Shown here one piece after another: positions 33,852-46,125 of a DNA stretch of 64,000 bases; within the stretch, counting starts at the first letter, position 1, and each line of letters starts with the position of its first letter. Source of the stretch: Timema cristinae. Lineage: Eukaryota > Arthropoda > Insecta > Phasmatodea > Timematidae. The DNA is taken from positions 1-64,000 of the forward strand of contig JBCFYV010000876.1 of the NCBI GenBank assembly GCA_039000515.1, written 5' to 3'. The position numbers and the translations under genes are program-made. The notes under the pieces are model-generated. The model ran no database searches and had not been told where the DNA came from. It was given only the letters and a program-made list of their open reading frames with translations.

Positions 33852-34799
33852 GTAGCTATGATCACAGCTAGAGCTGTACTTGGATTTGAGTTGTTTGGGA
33901 AAACAGACACTTAATGAGCTCACTTCAACTCAAATAACTTATTACCACAAGATTTTGTTAGTTGCATAGGAAATACAGTGGCTCCTCTTCTATTATTTTT
34001 GCACATTTTGTCTTTTTTCCCTTATAATCCTTTTTAACCTTTTTGCTTAGGTGCCCTTCTTATTTTTTTAAATAATTATATTTCATTTTTACCCTTTCTA
34101 AACTATTTGCACCTTTTTACATGAAATACCCAGCTGTGCCCGAGAGAGTTATTCTATGGTAAACACGTTAAAAGGGGCAAAAAAGGTAAAAATGAAATCT
34201 AATCTGGTTATTTTTTAACAGCAGGAATCCAGCTAAAAAGGACTAAAACAATAAATAAAGTAGTAAAGGAAAAGGGGGAAAAATGGTAAAAAGAGCAAAA
34301 AGGTAAATAAAAAGAATTAAAAAGTATACATTTTAAAAGGTTTAAAACCACATATAAAACTAGTGTTCTATAATAGTTGTATCTATTTCGAGCACCCCTA
34401 CCCCACCAGCTTCCCAAAGTCTCAATTAAAATATGAAATTTTCAGTTCTTAATATTTATTTTAACTGGGATTTTTATCTGCCTGCCGAATTTGTTTTCTA
34501 CCACACTGTAAGTAGGTGGTGGCTTACTATTAGTTTTTGATCCTTAATCAATTCTCTCCAATTCACACCTATAAATTATCAAATTTTAAGATTTAGGGGG
34601 TTATCGGAGTTGTTTGCCTGTAGTCTATACCAAATTTTAGTTTTCTACCTCATCTAAAAAGGTTGTATTTAAATTATAGGCACTCCATTTCCAGGAGTCC
34701 CATTTTTGAAATTTCTAAAGTTTAAATTCTTATGGCTATATGGGGTAGTCCCACTACCTTCCTGCCAAGAAAAATTCAAATTTCCAGGCCCAGGTGTTG

Positions 34800-35045
34800 G
34801 GGAAGTATGGTGATAAGTGAGGAGATAGCAGGGGAAGAAAGACTGAGATGGTATGGAAAAAATAGAGGATGCCAAAGAGAATGATGGAAATGAAGTGTGT
34901 GGGAAAAAGACCACAAGGGAGGCCAAGAAAGATAAGGGAGGAGCAGATAACAGAAGTGTTCAAGGAGAGGGAAGAATGGAAGAAATTAAAGGAAGAAGAA
35001 TGGTTGGAACGATAGAGGAAGATAGAGGCATTTTACTAAAATGAC
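34800..35045 (+). pseudogene. LINE 3' fragment (RT C-terminal region)
   Basis: In shifting frames it reads ERLRWYG...GRPRK(I/T)...EEWKKLKEEEW, the RLRWxGHVxRM...RGRPRKxW pattern found at the C-terminus of RTE/CR1-like LINE ORFs. The same sequence occurs at the 3' end of the fragment at 37130-37615 (GACCAGATAACAGAAAG... against GAGCAGATAACAGAAG...), so both are copies of one family. Confidence 0.65.
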
Positions 35046-35336
35046 CTCACTACAGGCTGGATACAGTTGATGATGTTTTTATAAAATGGGAAACAAAATC
35101 TCCAAGTTGTATAAGTATGCTAAAATATCACAGTTATTGTATTTTGGACAGGTATATGCTTTAGAAACCCAAATGAATCTTAGTAAGCCATTAATTCTCT
35201 ATAAATATCTATAAAACTCTATTTAAAAATAGTTTCTTGATTTTAATTTATCTTATTTTTAGTAATTTTGTATGTTAATGTCATTAAAATAAAACAAATA
35301 TTTTGCTAAGTGTGTGACTAGTATTCTACTTCCCAG

Positions 35337-35580
35337 AGGTACATTTGCCCGCAATACAGTACTAAGAGTCCTTAACATGAGTTTCAACAAGTTGCGTCGA
35401 CTGGACTCAAACTCGTTTCGTGGGATGAGATTCATCCGTCGTCTATATTTTAATGACAACCAGATCGCTGATGTTGTCGAGGGACATTTGGCTCTGTCAC
35501 CCGAGTTGGAACAGTGACCTGGCTAGAAACAAGATCACCAGATAGACTACCAGATGTTCTACCAGCTCAACTTTGTAGAG
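35337..35580 (+). CDS. LRR protein, coding exon 5, with a frameshift near its end
   Basis: The acceptor is TTCTACTTCCCAG. The translation runs GTFARNTVLRVLNMSFNKLR, then SFRGMRFIRRLYFNDNQIAD, two classic LRRs with the asparagine ladder. After the third repeat start (LSPELEQ) an in-frame TGA appears at 35515. The neighbouring frames carry DLARNKIT and YQMFYQLNFVE, so one or two indels break the last about 70 bp. A consensus donor (GAG|GTGAGT) follows at 35581. The wording of this exon is the best link to chaoptin/artichoke-like proteins. Confidence 0.75.
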
Positions 35581-37129
35581 GTGAGTCAGCTGGTGTTAAT
35601 AACCAGATAGTTTTATCAATTCTACTTTGTAGAATGGGAAAGGACTGGAACCATTTGTTAAACTTAATAACTCTTCTCTCAGATGTTTTGATGAATGAAC
35701 CTTGCTGTAGCTTTGCTCCCAGGTGTAATACCTTGTCAAACTGTACCATGTGATACTCCCAACACTCCATGGTGAATTTAGGTATGTTCCCAGCTGATCA
35801 ACAATATTAATGTGCAGGTGAATAAGTATATTGAAAAACATTTGTAGATATCTAAAAAAAAAATATAAAAATTATACTGAAATTGGCCATTTATGCTTTG
35901 CAAAATATAATAATGTATATCTAAAGCCACGCCTCTCCCCCTCCCCCCTGAATCTACACTGTCGATCAACAAGTATCGAGCAACAAGCAGATTAGCTTCC
36001 TTTGTTCCCACTGAATCGACAGAGAAAAATTCATTCGAAAGAAAAATGTTTGACGAGGATGACATACTTAATGTTTGACTTCATTCACTATAATTGCATT
36101 TAAAAAATCAAATTGCAGCGTAAAAGAAGATTTTGGGTAGTGATTTGATAGTAGAGTTAAAACATGAAGATGTCAATGTTTTTAAGCTTGAATACAGATG
36201 TAATGCAGCTTCCGAAATTTCTTTCGGATGTCCGAAAGTGAGTTCAAAAATTGATTGCTAATAATTGGACCAAAGTTACATAAAGTAAAAGTTTGCTCTA
36301 GTTAGTAATTCCAAAAATCAAATAATTGTATATTATTGTAAACTATTTCCAAGTATTTAATTTTTTCATAATTTATTTGAACTGATTTCCCAGTAAAATT
36401 GTTAAGTTATGTTAAAAATTTTACTCAAAATGGCTAACTATAAACAATCAAAACGTTGTCAAGATTATTTTTAATGCAAGAGATGTTTACTTAAATAAAT
36501 ATATAGGCTACACAAATTTTATAAATTATTTAAAGTTCTAAGTGAAACAAGCGTGGTCATCAATAACATCATGGAAATTGCTGACTAAATATTTTGGAAA
36601 AAAAAGTAATAGGGTCAAGCTACTTGGAAACAAAATAGTGCCAAGAAAAATTGTTGCATTCTCCAGGTTTTCATTTGCAAGATTTTTTAATTATAATTTA
36701 TTTTAGCATTGTGTCTTATTACTCATTAGGGTCCTACACTTTTTTTGTACTATTATAAAGTGAAAACAGTTTGGGGCATAATATCTTAGGCCTATATAGG
36801 ATGATATTTACTATATTATTATATTTTTTCAACAATAATAGTAATATTTTCTTTTTTATGTTTGTTTTTAAAGATTTCAAATTTATTTACATAAGATAAT
36901 TCTAATGCAATTGATATTTTGCTCTTTTCTTTTCATTTGATTTGTTTTTATGTTAATTATTTTTAGAGCCAGACAAAGCCAACATTCCTATTGGTCACAA
37001 CTTCCCATTTCCTCAAACATAAAAAGAACATCTTTCAGGGGCAGGTAACAGGCTTGAAAAGACTGTTCTAGTAAATGGTTAAATGGTTTCCTCCCATTTA
37101 CACTCACACTTGCCCTTTACAGACATTTT
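35581..37129. other. LRR intron 5, first part
   Basis: AT-rich. A short partial re-run of CAACTTTGTAGAG|GTGAGTCAGCTGG occurs downstream at 35595-35635 (TCTACTTTGTAGA), suggesting a small local duplication around the donor. SINE tail remnants lie near 36700 and 37078. No gene is seen. Confidence 0.5.
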
Positions 37130-37615
37130 AACATGCATGTGAAGTGTGAAGTGATGGTAAATACAAGGAAGAGGGTAAATACTAGTGAGGTTGGATGGAG
37201 TAGAGCTGAAAAAAGTACAGAACATAAAATATCTTGAAAGCGTGATTGCGGAGAAAGGGGGAAGTAGAGAGGATCTGTTGAGAATAGGACAGCAGGGAGA
37301 GTTGTGGTATAGGTGTGTAAAGACATGTTATGGAGAAGAGAAGTCTTGTAAAGGGAGTACTTTGTACCCAAGTTAACATATGCATCAGAAACATGTAAGA
37401 GATACTAGGAAAGTGGAGGCCATGGGGATGAAGTTTGTGAGGAGCATGTTAGCTGTCACAAGGAGAAACAAGATAAGGAATGAAGTTATTCGGGAAACAG
37501 AGGCTGTACATGAAATAAAGAGATGAGAGGACCAGATAACAGAAAGTTTTAAGTGAGAGTAGAAGAATGGAAGAAATTAAAGGAGAAAGAGTGGTGGGAG
37601 GATAGATGATAACAT
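37130..37615 (+). pseudogene. LINE 3' fragment (RT C-terminal region), longer copy
   Basis: Contains VRLDGVELKKVQNIKYLESV then AEKGGSREDLL, the GxxLxxVxxFKYLGSxIxxxGxxxxEI motif of LINE reverse transcriptases. Degenerate YASETC, MKFVRSMLAVTRRNKIRNE and a tail shared with 34940-35010 follow. Multiple stops and frameshifts are present. Confidence 0.7.
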
Positions 37616-37689
37616 AAAAAAGGGGGGAGTTTTTTTTTTCCTATTGGGCATTTTTTTTGCTACGTCAGGGGTTTTTATTGCAAAAGACA

Positions 37690-38480
37690 TTTACATCTGT
37701 CAAATAGTTTTTATTTTACCATTTCTGATCAATCATTTAAAACTGTGAAGTTCCCAACTCTTAACTTTTGGGTTTTCCTTGATGTATAATTTTATAAAAT
37801 CACAATGACTAATAATTAGATAATGTATGCTGCAAAAAATTAAAAAACTTAAAAGGGCAACAATCAAAAAACAATTTAAAAAACTCCAGAATACTTCATA
37901 TTTAAAAAAACAAAACATTGTTGCTATACAGTTAAATTGGGCCCCTCATTCCCCAAACCCCCCCCCCCTACTTAACCGTGTATACTCTAAAATGGTGGTA
38001 AATTATGCTTGCCAAATGCATGATGATAAATTTTCCCTTAGAAATGCATAAACATAATAAAATTTTGGTATTTAATTATTGCATTTTTTAAAGCAGGGTT
38101 TATTTATAGGGTTATTTCACTTATATTTTTTGCATTTATTTTTTTTTTTTTTTACTTTACTTTAAAACTAAAACTAGCCTAGTAAATAATCATATGTGAT
38201 CTTGATTCTTGAATATTTTTTCCCAAAACATTTGGGCCCACACTGTTTTGCTTTCGATAAGTATTCGCAGGCTTTTGGGGTTTTTAAACACCCTAGTTCA
38301 TTGCCAATGTTTGTCGGGGGAAAGGGGGGGTTTTCCCAAACCCTTTAAACATTGGTAAAGGGGTCATTAGAACTTCTCTAGCTTTGCCTGCTGTTTTCAA
38401 GCAGAAGGCCTGGGCATCATAAGCTGGGTGGGTAGAAGACCTTTTTGGAGGAATAATTACTTAAAACACAATATTCTTGA
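37690..38480 (+). repeat. Dispersed 0.8-kb repeat, copy A
   Basis: Collinear with 50120-50830. Shared blocks include TTTTGGG.TT..TT.ATGTA, TATAAAATCACAA(T/A)GACTAATAA, the (G)TGTGATCTTGA.TCTT.AAT stretch and GGTCATTAGA.C.....TAGCTT. Copy A is full of expanded homopolymers (GGGGGG, CCCCCCC, TTTTTTT) absent from copy B. No protein is recognised. Confidence 0.65.
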
Positions 38481-38764
38481 ATTTTTAAAACAAAATTTTA
38501 AAGTTTGAAATTAATAAATATATAGAAAATTTTAAACATGTATATTTATTCCAATTTAAACAATTATTTACACGTTTGCACAAACAACATTGAATTTAGA
38601 AACTAGTTCATATAACCCATGGGTATGCGGGTTGCGGGACTAGAATACCCGAGAATAGCCACTGTTTATTCAAAAAAATTCGGGGGTTTGTTTTTGTAAA
38701 AATATAATCAGTGACAAAAAAATTGTGCAAGGTTTTTTCCGTGAGTATTTTTTTTCCCCCCCCT

Positions 38765-38990
38765 GAATTTACTACACTTACTACCCGTTCGGGCTATAAA
38801 CCCTTATGTACTAAAAAACGCTAATGGTTTTAGTGATGAGGAGTGCTATATTTAGGGGAAATTTGTACCTAAATTTTTATGTGGGGGAAAGTGGAGACCC
38901 TTTTTAAAAATATCCACCCTCACTACAGCTGACAAAAATTCAAAACCCTTTAAACTCCCCATCTTTGGCAGTCTGTCCATTGCGGGGAGT
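38765..38990 (-). repeat. Degenerate tRNA-derived SINE
   Basis: It starts with the SINE tail in minus orientation (ACTTACTACCCGTTCGGGCT), then TACTAAAAAACGCTAATGG and a body-like GGGGGAAAGTGGAGACCC. It lies in the noisy homopolymer patch, so detail is unreliable. Confidence 0.55.
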
Positions 38991-39136
38991 GATGCCTTGC
39001 AATGCTGCCCCATGAATAACTACTCCCTTTAAAATTACTTTTTTTTTAAAATTTTACTTTTTTTAACTATTTCCCAATTAGCACAAATTTTTTTGATTTT
39101 TGGCCCCAAAAAAATGTGTTTTTATTTCCCTTTTAG

Positions 39137-39370
39137 ACAAACTTGGAAACTTAAGTGCTCTTTCGAGTCCTGGACATTTCTCACAACGATTTGAAAAAGA
39201 CTTTTCCCTTCCCCAAAATTTTTGGCCCCCCCCCCTAATCTGACTACACTATTTCATGTCCCACAACAAGTTGACTAAGCTGCCCGGGAAAGGAGTTACT
39301 GTTGCCAAGGCACACAATAAAACTGCCTTGCGATGTTCAGAGAAGAATAACCTTAACCAGTTCAGTTATC
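39137..39370 (+). CDS. LRR protein, further exon, with indels
   Basis: It follows a TTTCCCTTTTAG acceptor. Frames contain RVLDISHNDLKK and, after a CCCCCCCCCC run, NLTTLFMSHNKLTKLP, two LRRs with proper spacing. The first eight codons (NLSAL) are in another frame. The 3' boundary is unclear; text similar to an exon continues to about 39370 (KAHNKTALRC). The long C and A/T runs inside suggest sequencing indels rather than natural decay, though decay cannot be excluded. Confidence 0.6.
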
Positions 39371-42300
39371 AGTGATGCCAACTGGTGCGAAAAACGGAAC
39401 CGTTATTCAGTATTCAGGTATGTCTAGTGCATCCTCAGTTCAGCTGTGCTACAGTAAAATAACCAGGTTGACTTACATTAGACAACAAAATATTACATTT
39501 AGTTAATAACAACTTAACAAAGATCAAAAGGTTCTCTGGTATTTTTAGTTATTTTGTATTCTTCAATTGCTACCAATTTTTACCTTACCTAGGAAGAAAA
39601 TCCCTACATTAAAATAGATTTCAATAGTTTTTAAAGTTTATACGTTTTAATTGGTAATTTAACAGTATTTTTTAAATGGATAGCATAGATATTATTATAA
39701 TTCTATATTTGCAGGTAACTATTTTATATTGTATAAGTATTATTATATGAATATAAGATATAGCTATCTAAGTCATAATTATATTATTGTAATAATGGTT
39801 CTATATAAAATGCTTTTTGCTATTATATATTAATTAATAGCTAACCAAATATTTTGTTTATGTTCCAAAAATATTATTAAAAAATGTAATAAATTTTACG
39901 AAAGTCCATTAAAAAACTTATTAAAATTAACATTGAGTAATTCTGTCAAGAACCTTGCCTCACTAGTAAACTGCTCCTTGAGTAGTTCTGTGCCTGGGGA
40001 GTAGTCAAGGAACTGCTCAAATAGTAACAGCACCTGTGTATTTTTGTTGGTACCTTTAGTAGTCAAAGGAACTGCCCTCTTGTTTAGACAACCCACTCGA
40101 GTGTGATTGTTGGTACGGCCCCTGACGCCGGTGGTTCTCGGTGCAGATCATCTCTCAGAGGAGCTCTTGGGAGATGATTGAATGCTCGTGGACCAGAAGT
40201 TGTCCTAGCAGGAATAGTCAGCGGTTCATGTCCGAGAGGAGAAACATGAAGTGCGCTAACAGAAGGGTCAATAATAGGGAGATTCAGGTTTGCCATCAGT
40301 CCAGACATCAAGTTTAGGGATTACATGTGACAAAGTAGTTGATATTACATGGGGATGAAATGTTACACCAAATATCATTCATATTCACTTTATTGGCAAA
40401 GTTTTTAATAAACTGCACGTCTAAGTCGCAACCAATGTTTAAATACAGGAATGGCTCAACCCAATCAAAATTTCAAATGGATTGATAGGATTATTAAAGT
40501 TATAAATATTCTGTCAATAATGTTTCACAAAATTATTGCAAAATAAACTTTTTGATCAGCCTTATAGAAATTGGAATAGCAAGAAATTCCACACACAAGT
40601 GTGCCCGTGGACCCACTGTGGTATACGAATTATATAAGTGCCCCCTCCTATGGTGCCATATTACACTCATTTTGAAACGTTATCTCCGAAAAAGTGATCT
40701 TTAAAACAGATTAAAATTTTTCTTCAAAAACTTTGATGAAAAAAAGCCTAATTAAAAAGCTGACTAAAATTTTTACAATGCAGGTTTAGGTGCATTTGGT
40801 ACCCCTTCCTTCCACTTATGTTGTAAAAATTTCAGATCTGTGTGCGGTAGATTTGGCTGGAGCCATCGCACACAAACAAACACACAGACAAAACCTCATT
40901 TTATTTATCATAGATACACATTCTATGATAGGAATTAATCCGCTCCCATTGTTTTTCAATAGTGGTAAAACAAAAGAAAACAAGATAAGCCCTTATTTTT
41001 ACGATATGCTTGGAATGGTGATACCTATATATGGTGGGTATAGTGTGTATTCGCCTTATTCTCTCTAGGCTATTTAGTGAGATTGAATTTCACAATATTA
41101 TTTAGAATATCAAGAATACAGAGGTCTGCGTCTGGGGGGGAAGGGGGGTAGCCGCAATTGCCCTGGGTTTCGCACTTTCTATGGAATCTTATTTCCCTCA
41201 AAAATTATGAAATTCAATTTACAGTGTATTCTTAATTTTCAAATCAAATAGTTTACTGTATTTAACACAACTAAAATAGTCGCTTAGTCAGGGATTCAAT
41301 TCCATTATTCCTGGAAAACCGATAAGAATTTATAAGTAAACACTGAGTATGGATTTTGCGCAATTACTCACTACGGTTAATTCTAAAACTTAAAACAACT
41401 GTCATACAAAGGGGAGCCTCACATTTTCTTAAAACGACCTGTCAAGATCTATAATGAAAGCTCTATTCCAATGTAATATAATCCATTGGTTTGAGAAATG
41501 TTTTAGCTTGGTTATGGGATATAGTAAATTCCTTGTTTCTTTATGTGTAATGTTTATGCGCACACACACACAGCACACACGAACCATGAATGTATATATA
41601 TATTTTCCTTTTAAAATAATATTCACTTTTAACTAACATTAAGGTTCTTATTGTACTGTAAAACTTTAACGTAATAAGTAATGAAAATATGTCCTTGGAA
41701 TAAGAGGTGATTAACTTTCATGTAAATACTACAAATAATGTCCAATGAAATAAAAGGGTCTCAATAAAACGATGGAATCAAATGTGTACTTTTATAGTTT
41801 AATTAGTTAATATTTGGTATGATTTGGTTAGAATAAAATCATTGAGTAAATCAAGTAAAAGAAATTAAATATTAGTCAGGCCTGTATAGGCTTATAAAAG
41901 AATGTATAGAATATAAACCAGCAACACTCGGTACTCATTTATAATTACTATATTTCAGATATTACAAAAGTGAGATGTAACTAAAATAATTGTTCCTAGT
42001 ACTGATAGAATCTGCGAGATGGCACTCAAATCTCCGCCACCATGAGTAAGTGACGACCCGTGAAGGATGTGGGTGACTTCTATGTAGTTGTGCCGCGACC
42101 TTACAACTGGACTGACAATGGGCAGCTAGAATGAAGCACATTAATTGTTGAGCAGGACGTTCCCTACTCTATCCCCGCAGTTCTGGGTGTGCCGACGCAC
42201 CTGCCCTTCTTGGTGTAACAGGTTGCGCTGTGCGTTTCGGTCGAGGATAGTGAGGGGAATGTTAGGACGTTGGGCGTAGCAGTAAGTTGAAGAGAATTGT

Positions 42301-43370
42301 CACCAGGAGCGCTTTCTTCCACCTCCACCACCGACGCTCGAGGGTGGGGCAATACACATCACTGCTCTGGGTTGCTAGACTTTGTGCCGACTGGCGATGG
42401 CTGTGTTTCATAATACATACCAATATACATAATTAAGCACAGAACTATCTCGATTAGAACGGTGATACATATCAATTACTTCCTTTACAGAGATAAATTT
42501 ATATATTAGATTGTATGCGTATATTGAGTTATATGGCGTATGTATAGTCTCACTCTCTCGCTCTCTCTATCATCTAAGTGGTGGTACAACTTCCTATTAA
42601 TAGTAGCTTCTAAGCCCTAAAAGATTAGCATAATCTAGTACATTAGCGTATAACCCGAAAAACAGGTAATAAGACGCTGTTGCCTGGTCTTTTTCAAACA
42701 TCTAATTCTAAATATTGACAAATAATTTTGTTTTACTCCTAAAAATAATATTCTTCAAAGAAATATGTTGGTTTTTTTTTTTTTTGAAACCACTTTCTGA
42801 GTATTCATCTTATTATACTTTGTATCTGATCGTCACCTACCACTAAACCAGGCGAGGCACACTACAGGATTCAGATGATTAGAGGCGATGTTAATTTGAG
42901 GTCTCCTTTCGGCTCAGAGGTGATGTACGACAATGTTATCTGCTTTGTTACTTTTTTATAATCGATATACTAAACTGTGAACTTGTATGAAAGGCATGTT
43001 TTTTAAATTATTAATATACATTATTGTTACTGATGTTCACAACTTGTAACTGTCCTGGACTGCAAAGGCATATATTGTCCACAACCACTGTGACCTTCAC
43101 GGACTCCCATCTTATGACCAGTTGTAACCCAATCACTTCACAAGTCACTTTCCGATAACATTTCATAAGAGTTACCTTTAAAAAATTGACTTTAACATCC
43201 ATTAAGTGGTCTGGGATCAATATTTCACACTACTGACTTGCTAGGCCTGTTGTATTAGAATAACTGCATATGTATTATAATCTAACTTAACACTAAGGAC
43301 CAGGAACAACAGCCAGTCCCGCTTTATTTATCTGTCTATAAACAGCGTAAACCCACATTCAGACGCAATG
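39371..43370. other. Non-coding stretch without recognised genes
   Basis: Mostly AT-rich. Shorter GC-richer islands at 40085-40310 and 42000-42370 carry short minus-strand open frames without recognisable motifs. A SINE tail piece (CGTATAACCCGAAAAACAGG) lies near 42651. Further LRR exons were not found, so the gene either ends here or continues outside what I could recognise. Confidence 0.45.
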
Positions 43371-43374
43371 ATGT

Positions 43375-43465
43375 ACATCATTTCAGTCATGACATGGGGA
43401 TTGAACCCTCTCGGTAAGCTCTCAGATGTCAGTAGACAGACACGTGCTACCAAACTAAGAGCTGT
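43375..43465 (-). repeat. tRNA-derived pseudogene or SINE head
   Basis: The minus strand has an A-box-like TTAGTTTGGTAGCACG and a B box GGGTTCAATCCCC, spaced as in a tRNA. The acceptor stem does not pair. It is best read as a tRNA-derived repeat, not a tRNA gene. Confidence 0.5.
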
Positions 43466-45990
43466 CAAATTCCTTTGCAAAAACTAGAAGCCATCCTTAA
43501 ATTAAATCAGTTAAAATCTTAGTTCCTTTTTGTGCTATGTGTGTGTTGCGAGAATTGCTGCAATGAAAGAAAGATCATGACTTTGTCTCCCGCCCTCTTG
43601 ATCATTGTTACTTGACATTCACACTAATCATTAAGCAACATTGTTAATCCATCGCATGTGTCTATTCCTCAAAGCTTTATATCACTAGCATTTAAAGTTT
43701 AAAAAAGATCATATAAATTTATTCATCAAGAATGATAGAAAAATGTATACTGATATCCACATACAATACTAAGATATTTGTTTATTAAAACTTGTTATTA
43801 CAAGTTCAACTATATACTAATTACATAAGATCAATTGTTAATATTATATTTACAAATAAAGGTTTATTTAGTACTTTCTTCTTATATATATTGTTTAAAT
43901 GTGTATGTATCCTTTCTCAACTCTATGTATTTATTAATGTATATTTAGGTTGTATGACAATGTAACTTAAAACTGTATATTGTCACATATTGTCTGAGAC
44001 ACAATCAATTAGTTGTAGAGGTAGATAACTATAATATGGTTATAATTATGGAAGTGATTTTAATAAATTAAATAAGAAGAACAGACCTGAAATATTTTAT
44101 TTAAATTCATCTTTGTACCATAATAGTTAAGAGGTTAATAGCATAAGATCACAAATTAACAAACTTTAAATGGTAATTGAAGTTTTGTATCGGCCACGCA
44201 TTAATATTAGAATTTGTCCAAATGGGGTGTTTTTGGCTATGGGTCTGCGAGCTCTGGATTTTTTCATTAAAGTTGGAGTAATAATATTTCAAGACAAGAT
44301 CCGAGTTTGATAGTATTCATAATTTTTAAATGTTAAGAGCATATATTTGATTTATTTTAGAATTATAATAAGTAGGCCTACCCAATATTTATATGTACCT
44401 TCAAAAACCAGAACATAAAATGTTAAATACCACATCTTTAAAGATGTGAAATTTTGAAATACGTGAAAACAACAGATGTTCATTAAAATAGAAGACTAGC
44501 TCATTTTTTAAAATATTTCTAAATCTTTTGGAAAAAAAAAATTTTAATTGGAAATTGAAAGGATTGTTTTATTGAATTATAAAGTAGCTCCTTAAAAAAC
44601 ATGATTTAAATAGAAACATCACTCAAATGAAATCAATTAAGCAGGGAGTGGGCCTCGTGAAGGAGGCTTTTTGGGGTGCTTGCCTCCCGCTGCAAAAGTT
44701 TAGTTAAACAAAGACATCAAAACATACTTTTGGATGTCGTACACAATTTTCTCATATTTTTTCATGCCGTAGTGAACAAACATTGTATATTTTTGCCATT
44801 TGAGGAAATTAGCAAAAACCATGATAGCGTACAAGCGTGTGATATATAAACACACCTATGTTAACAAGCGTTAGCCGTGCAGGGTGCCTCAACTGCAGGC
44901 GCCCATGAGATCTGCATACTGTCACAGGTTGGTTGCCATGACAAACTTGACGTCACTTCCTTACCCTTAGCAGGATTGGGCTGATCTCAGGCGTGCTCCT
45001 CTTTGCTGTGGGATCACTCGTTGATTTGTACACATGTGGGTGACGCAACCAGCTTCGCTGCCCATTTAGATTAAATTGAGTGAATAATGAAAAACGTTCC
45101 GATATAAAAAATTGATTTTGGATTCTTTAGTATTAGAAGATTTTTGTCTTCGGATCACGAAAAATTTACGATACATCTAATTCTGTAAAGTATGTGTGTC
45201 CAAGATAGTGTGTAAGAACCTTGATTTATATATTGGTGTGCTTTTCCCTTCAAAAATAATGTATTGTCCAAGTACATGACAGTGTCTTTTGGCCCACTTT
45301 CTTGTGGTTGACATCAATCCTGCCGTCCCCACAGATGCTTCAAGACGGTTTAAAGACCATGACACAGTGATACTCCAGGGGAGTAATAAAAGCGTATACT
45401 CTCATTAGATGGTTTAAGAGAGCGCAACAACTACGACAAACTAGCGTCCATTTCTCGAATTAAAATATGTATTAGCCCACTAAGTAATGCAAGGACGGAT
45501 TCAATGCTTTGGCCATAGGAGTGGTCGAATACAATTTATTTTTTCTATTTTGTGGCTTCTCATATAGTCTACAATCTTATACAGTGCCCTTGAGCTTTCC
45601 TTATGGGATGATAAATAGCAGACTTGCATAAGGGGTATGGAGGACCAAACAACCCCTTCTTTCTATGTCAGGGATTAAGTTGCTGAATATTCCCATACTT
45701 AGGTAGCTACGCAGGAGTTGAGGGCCCTGACCACTCAAGATATTGTCTGCGTATAAGAGGTCATGATGGCAGGATATCAAACTTTCAGTACATAAAATCA
45801 GGGAACAACTTACACGGCTGCGAAATTTCAAAAACCTTCCGGAGCTTAGTTTAATTGGGCTTTGTTTCAAACAGAAATAATTTCCTAAAATAATGCGAGT
45901 AAGGTCCAGTACAAAAAAGAATGAGGGTTTCAAAAAAAAACTACAATTTTAATTAAAAAAATTTAAACTTATTTACCATAATATTTTTCC
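43466..45990. other. Non-coding stretch without recognised genes
   Basis: AT-rich DNA to 44640, then mixed sequence. Minus-strand open frames at 45177-45365 and 45601-45933 show no motif I can assign. The latter lies directly downstream of a retropepsin-like segment and could be decayed retroelement. Confidence 0.4.
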
Positions 45991-45999
45991 CAGAGGGCT

Positions 46000-46125
46000 A
46001 CAATTTCGTTAAGGAAAATTGTTAAAATCTATTTTGATTTTTAAACCTATCAAAATTTTTAAGGAACCCTTGGGAAAAAATAAAGAAATGACTAGCCCCA
46101 GTGTCAAAAAGACCAAACAATTATA
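46000..46125 (-). pseudogene. LTR-retroelement aspartic protease (retropepsin) fragment
   Basis: On the minus strand the frame reads LFDTGASHFFIFSQGFLKNF. DTGASHxFI is the catalytic signature of Gypsy-type retropepsins (D at 46103-46105). The frame is broken on both sides and the surrounding sequence has unnatural homopolymer runs, so the rest of the polyprotein cannot be followed. Confidence 0.6.

Noticed and set aside
42164..42352. Minus-strand 62-codon ORF in a GC-richer island
   Set aside because: No recognisable domain, no splice sites that would join it to other coding sequence.
43375..43465. Functional tRNA gene on the minus strand
   Set aside because: Boxes are correctly ordered but there is no paired acceptor stem.
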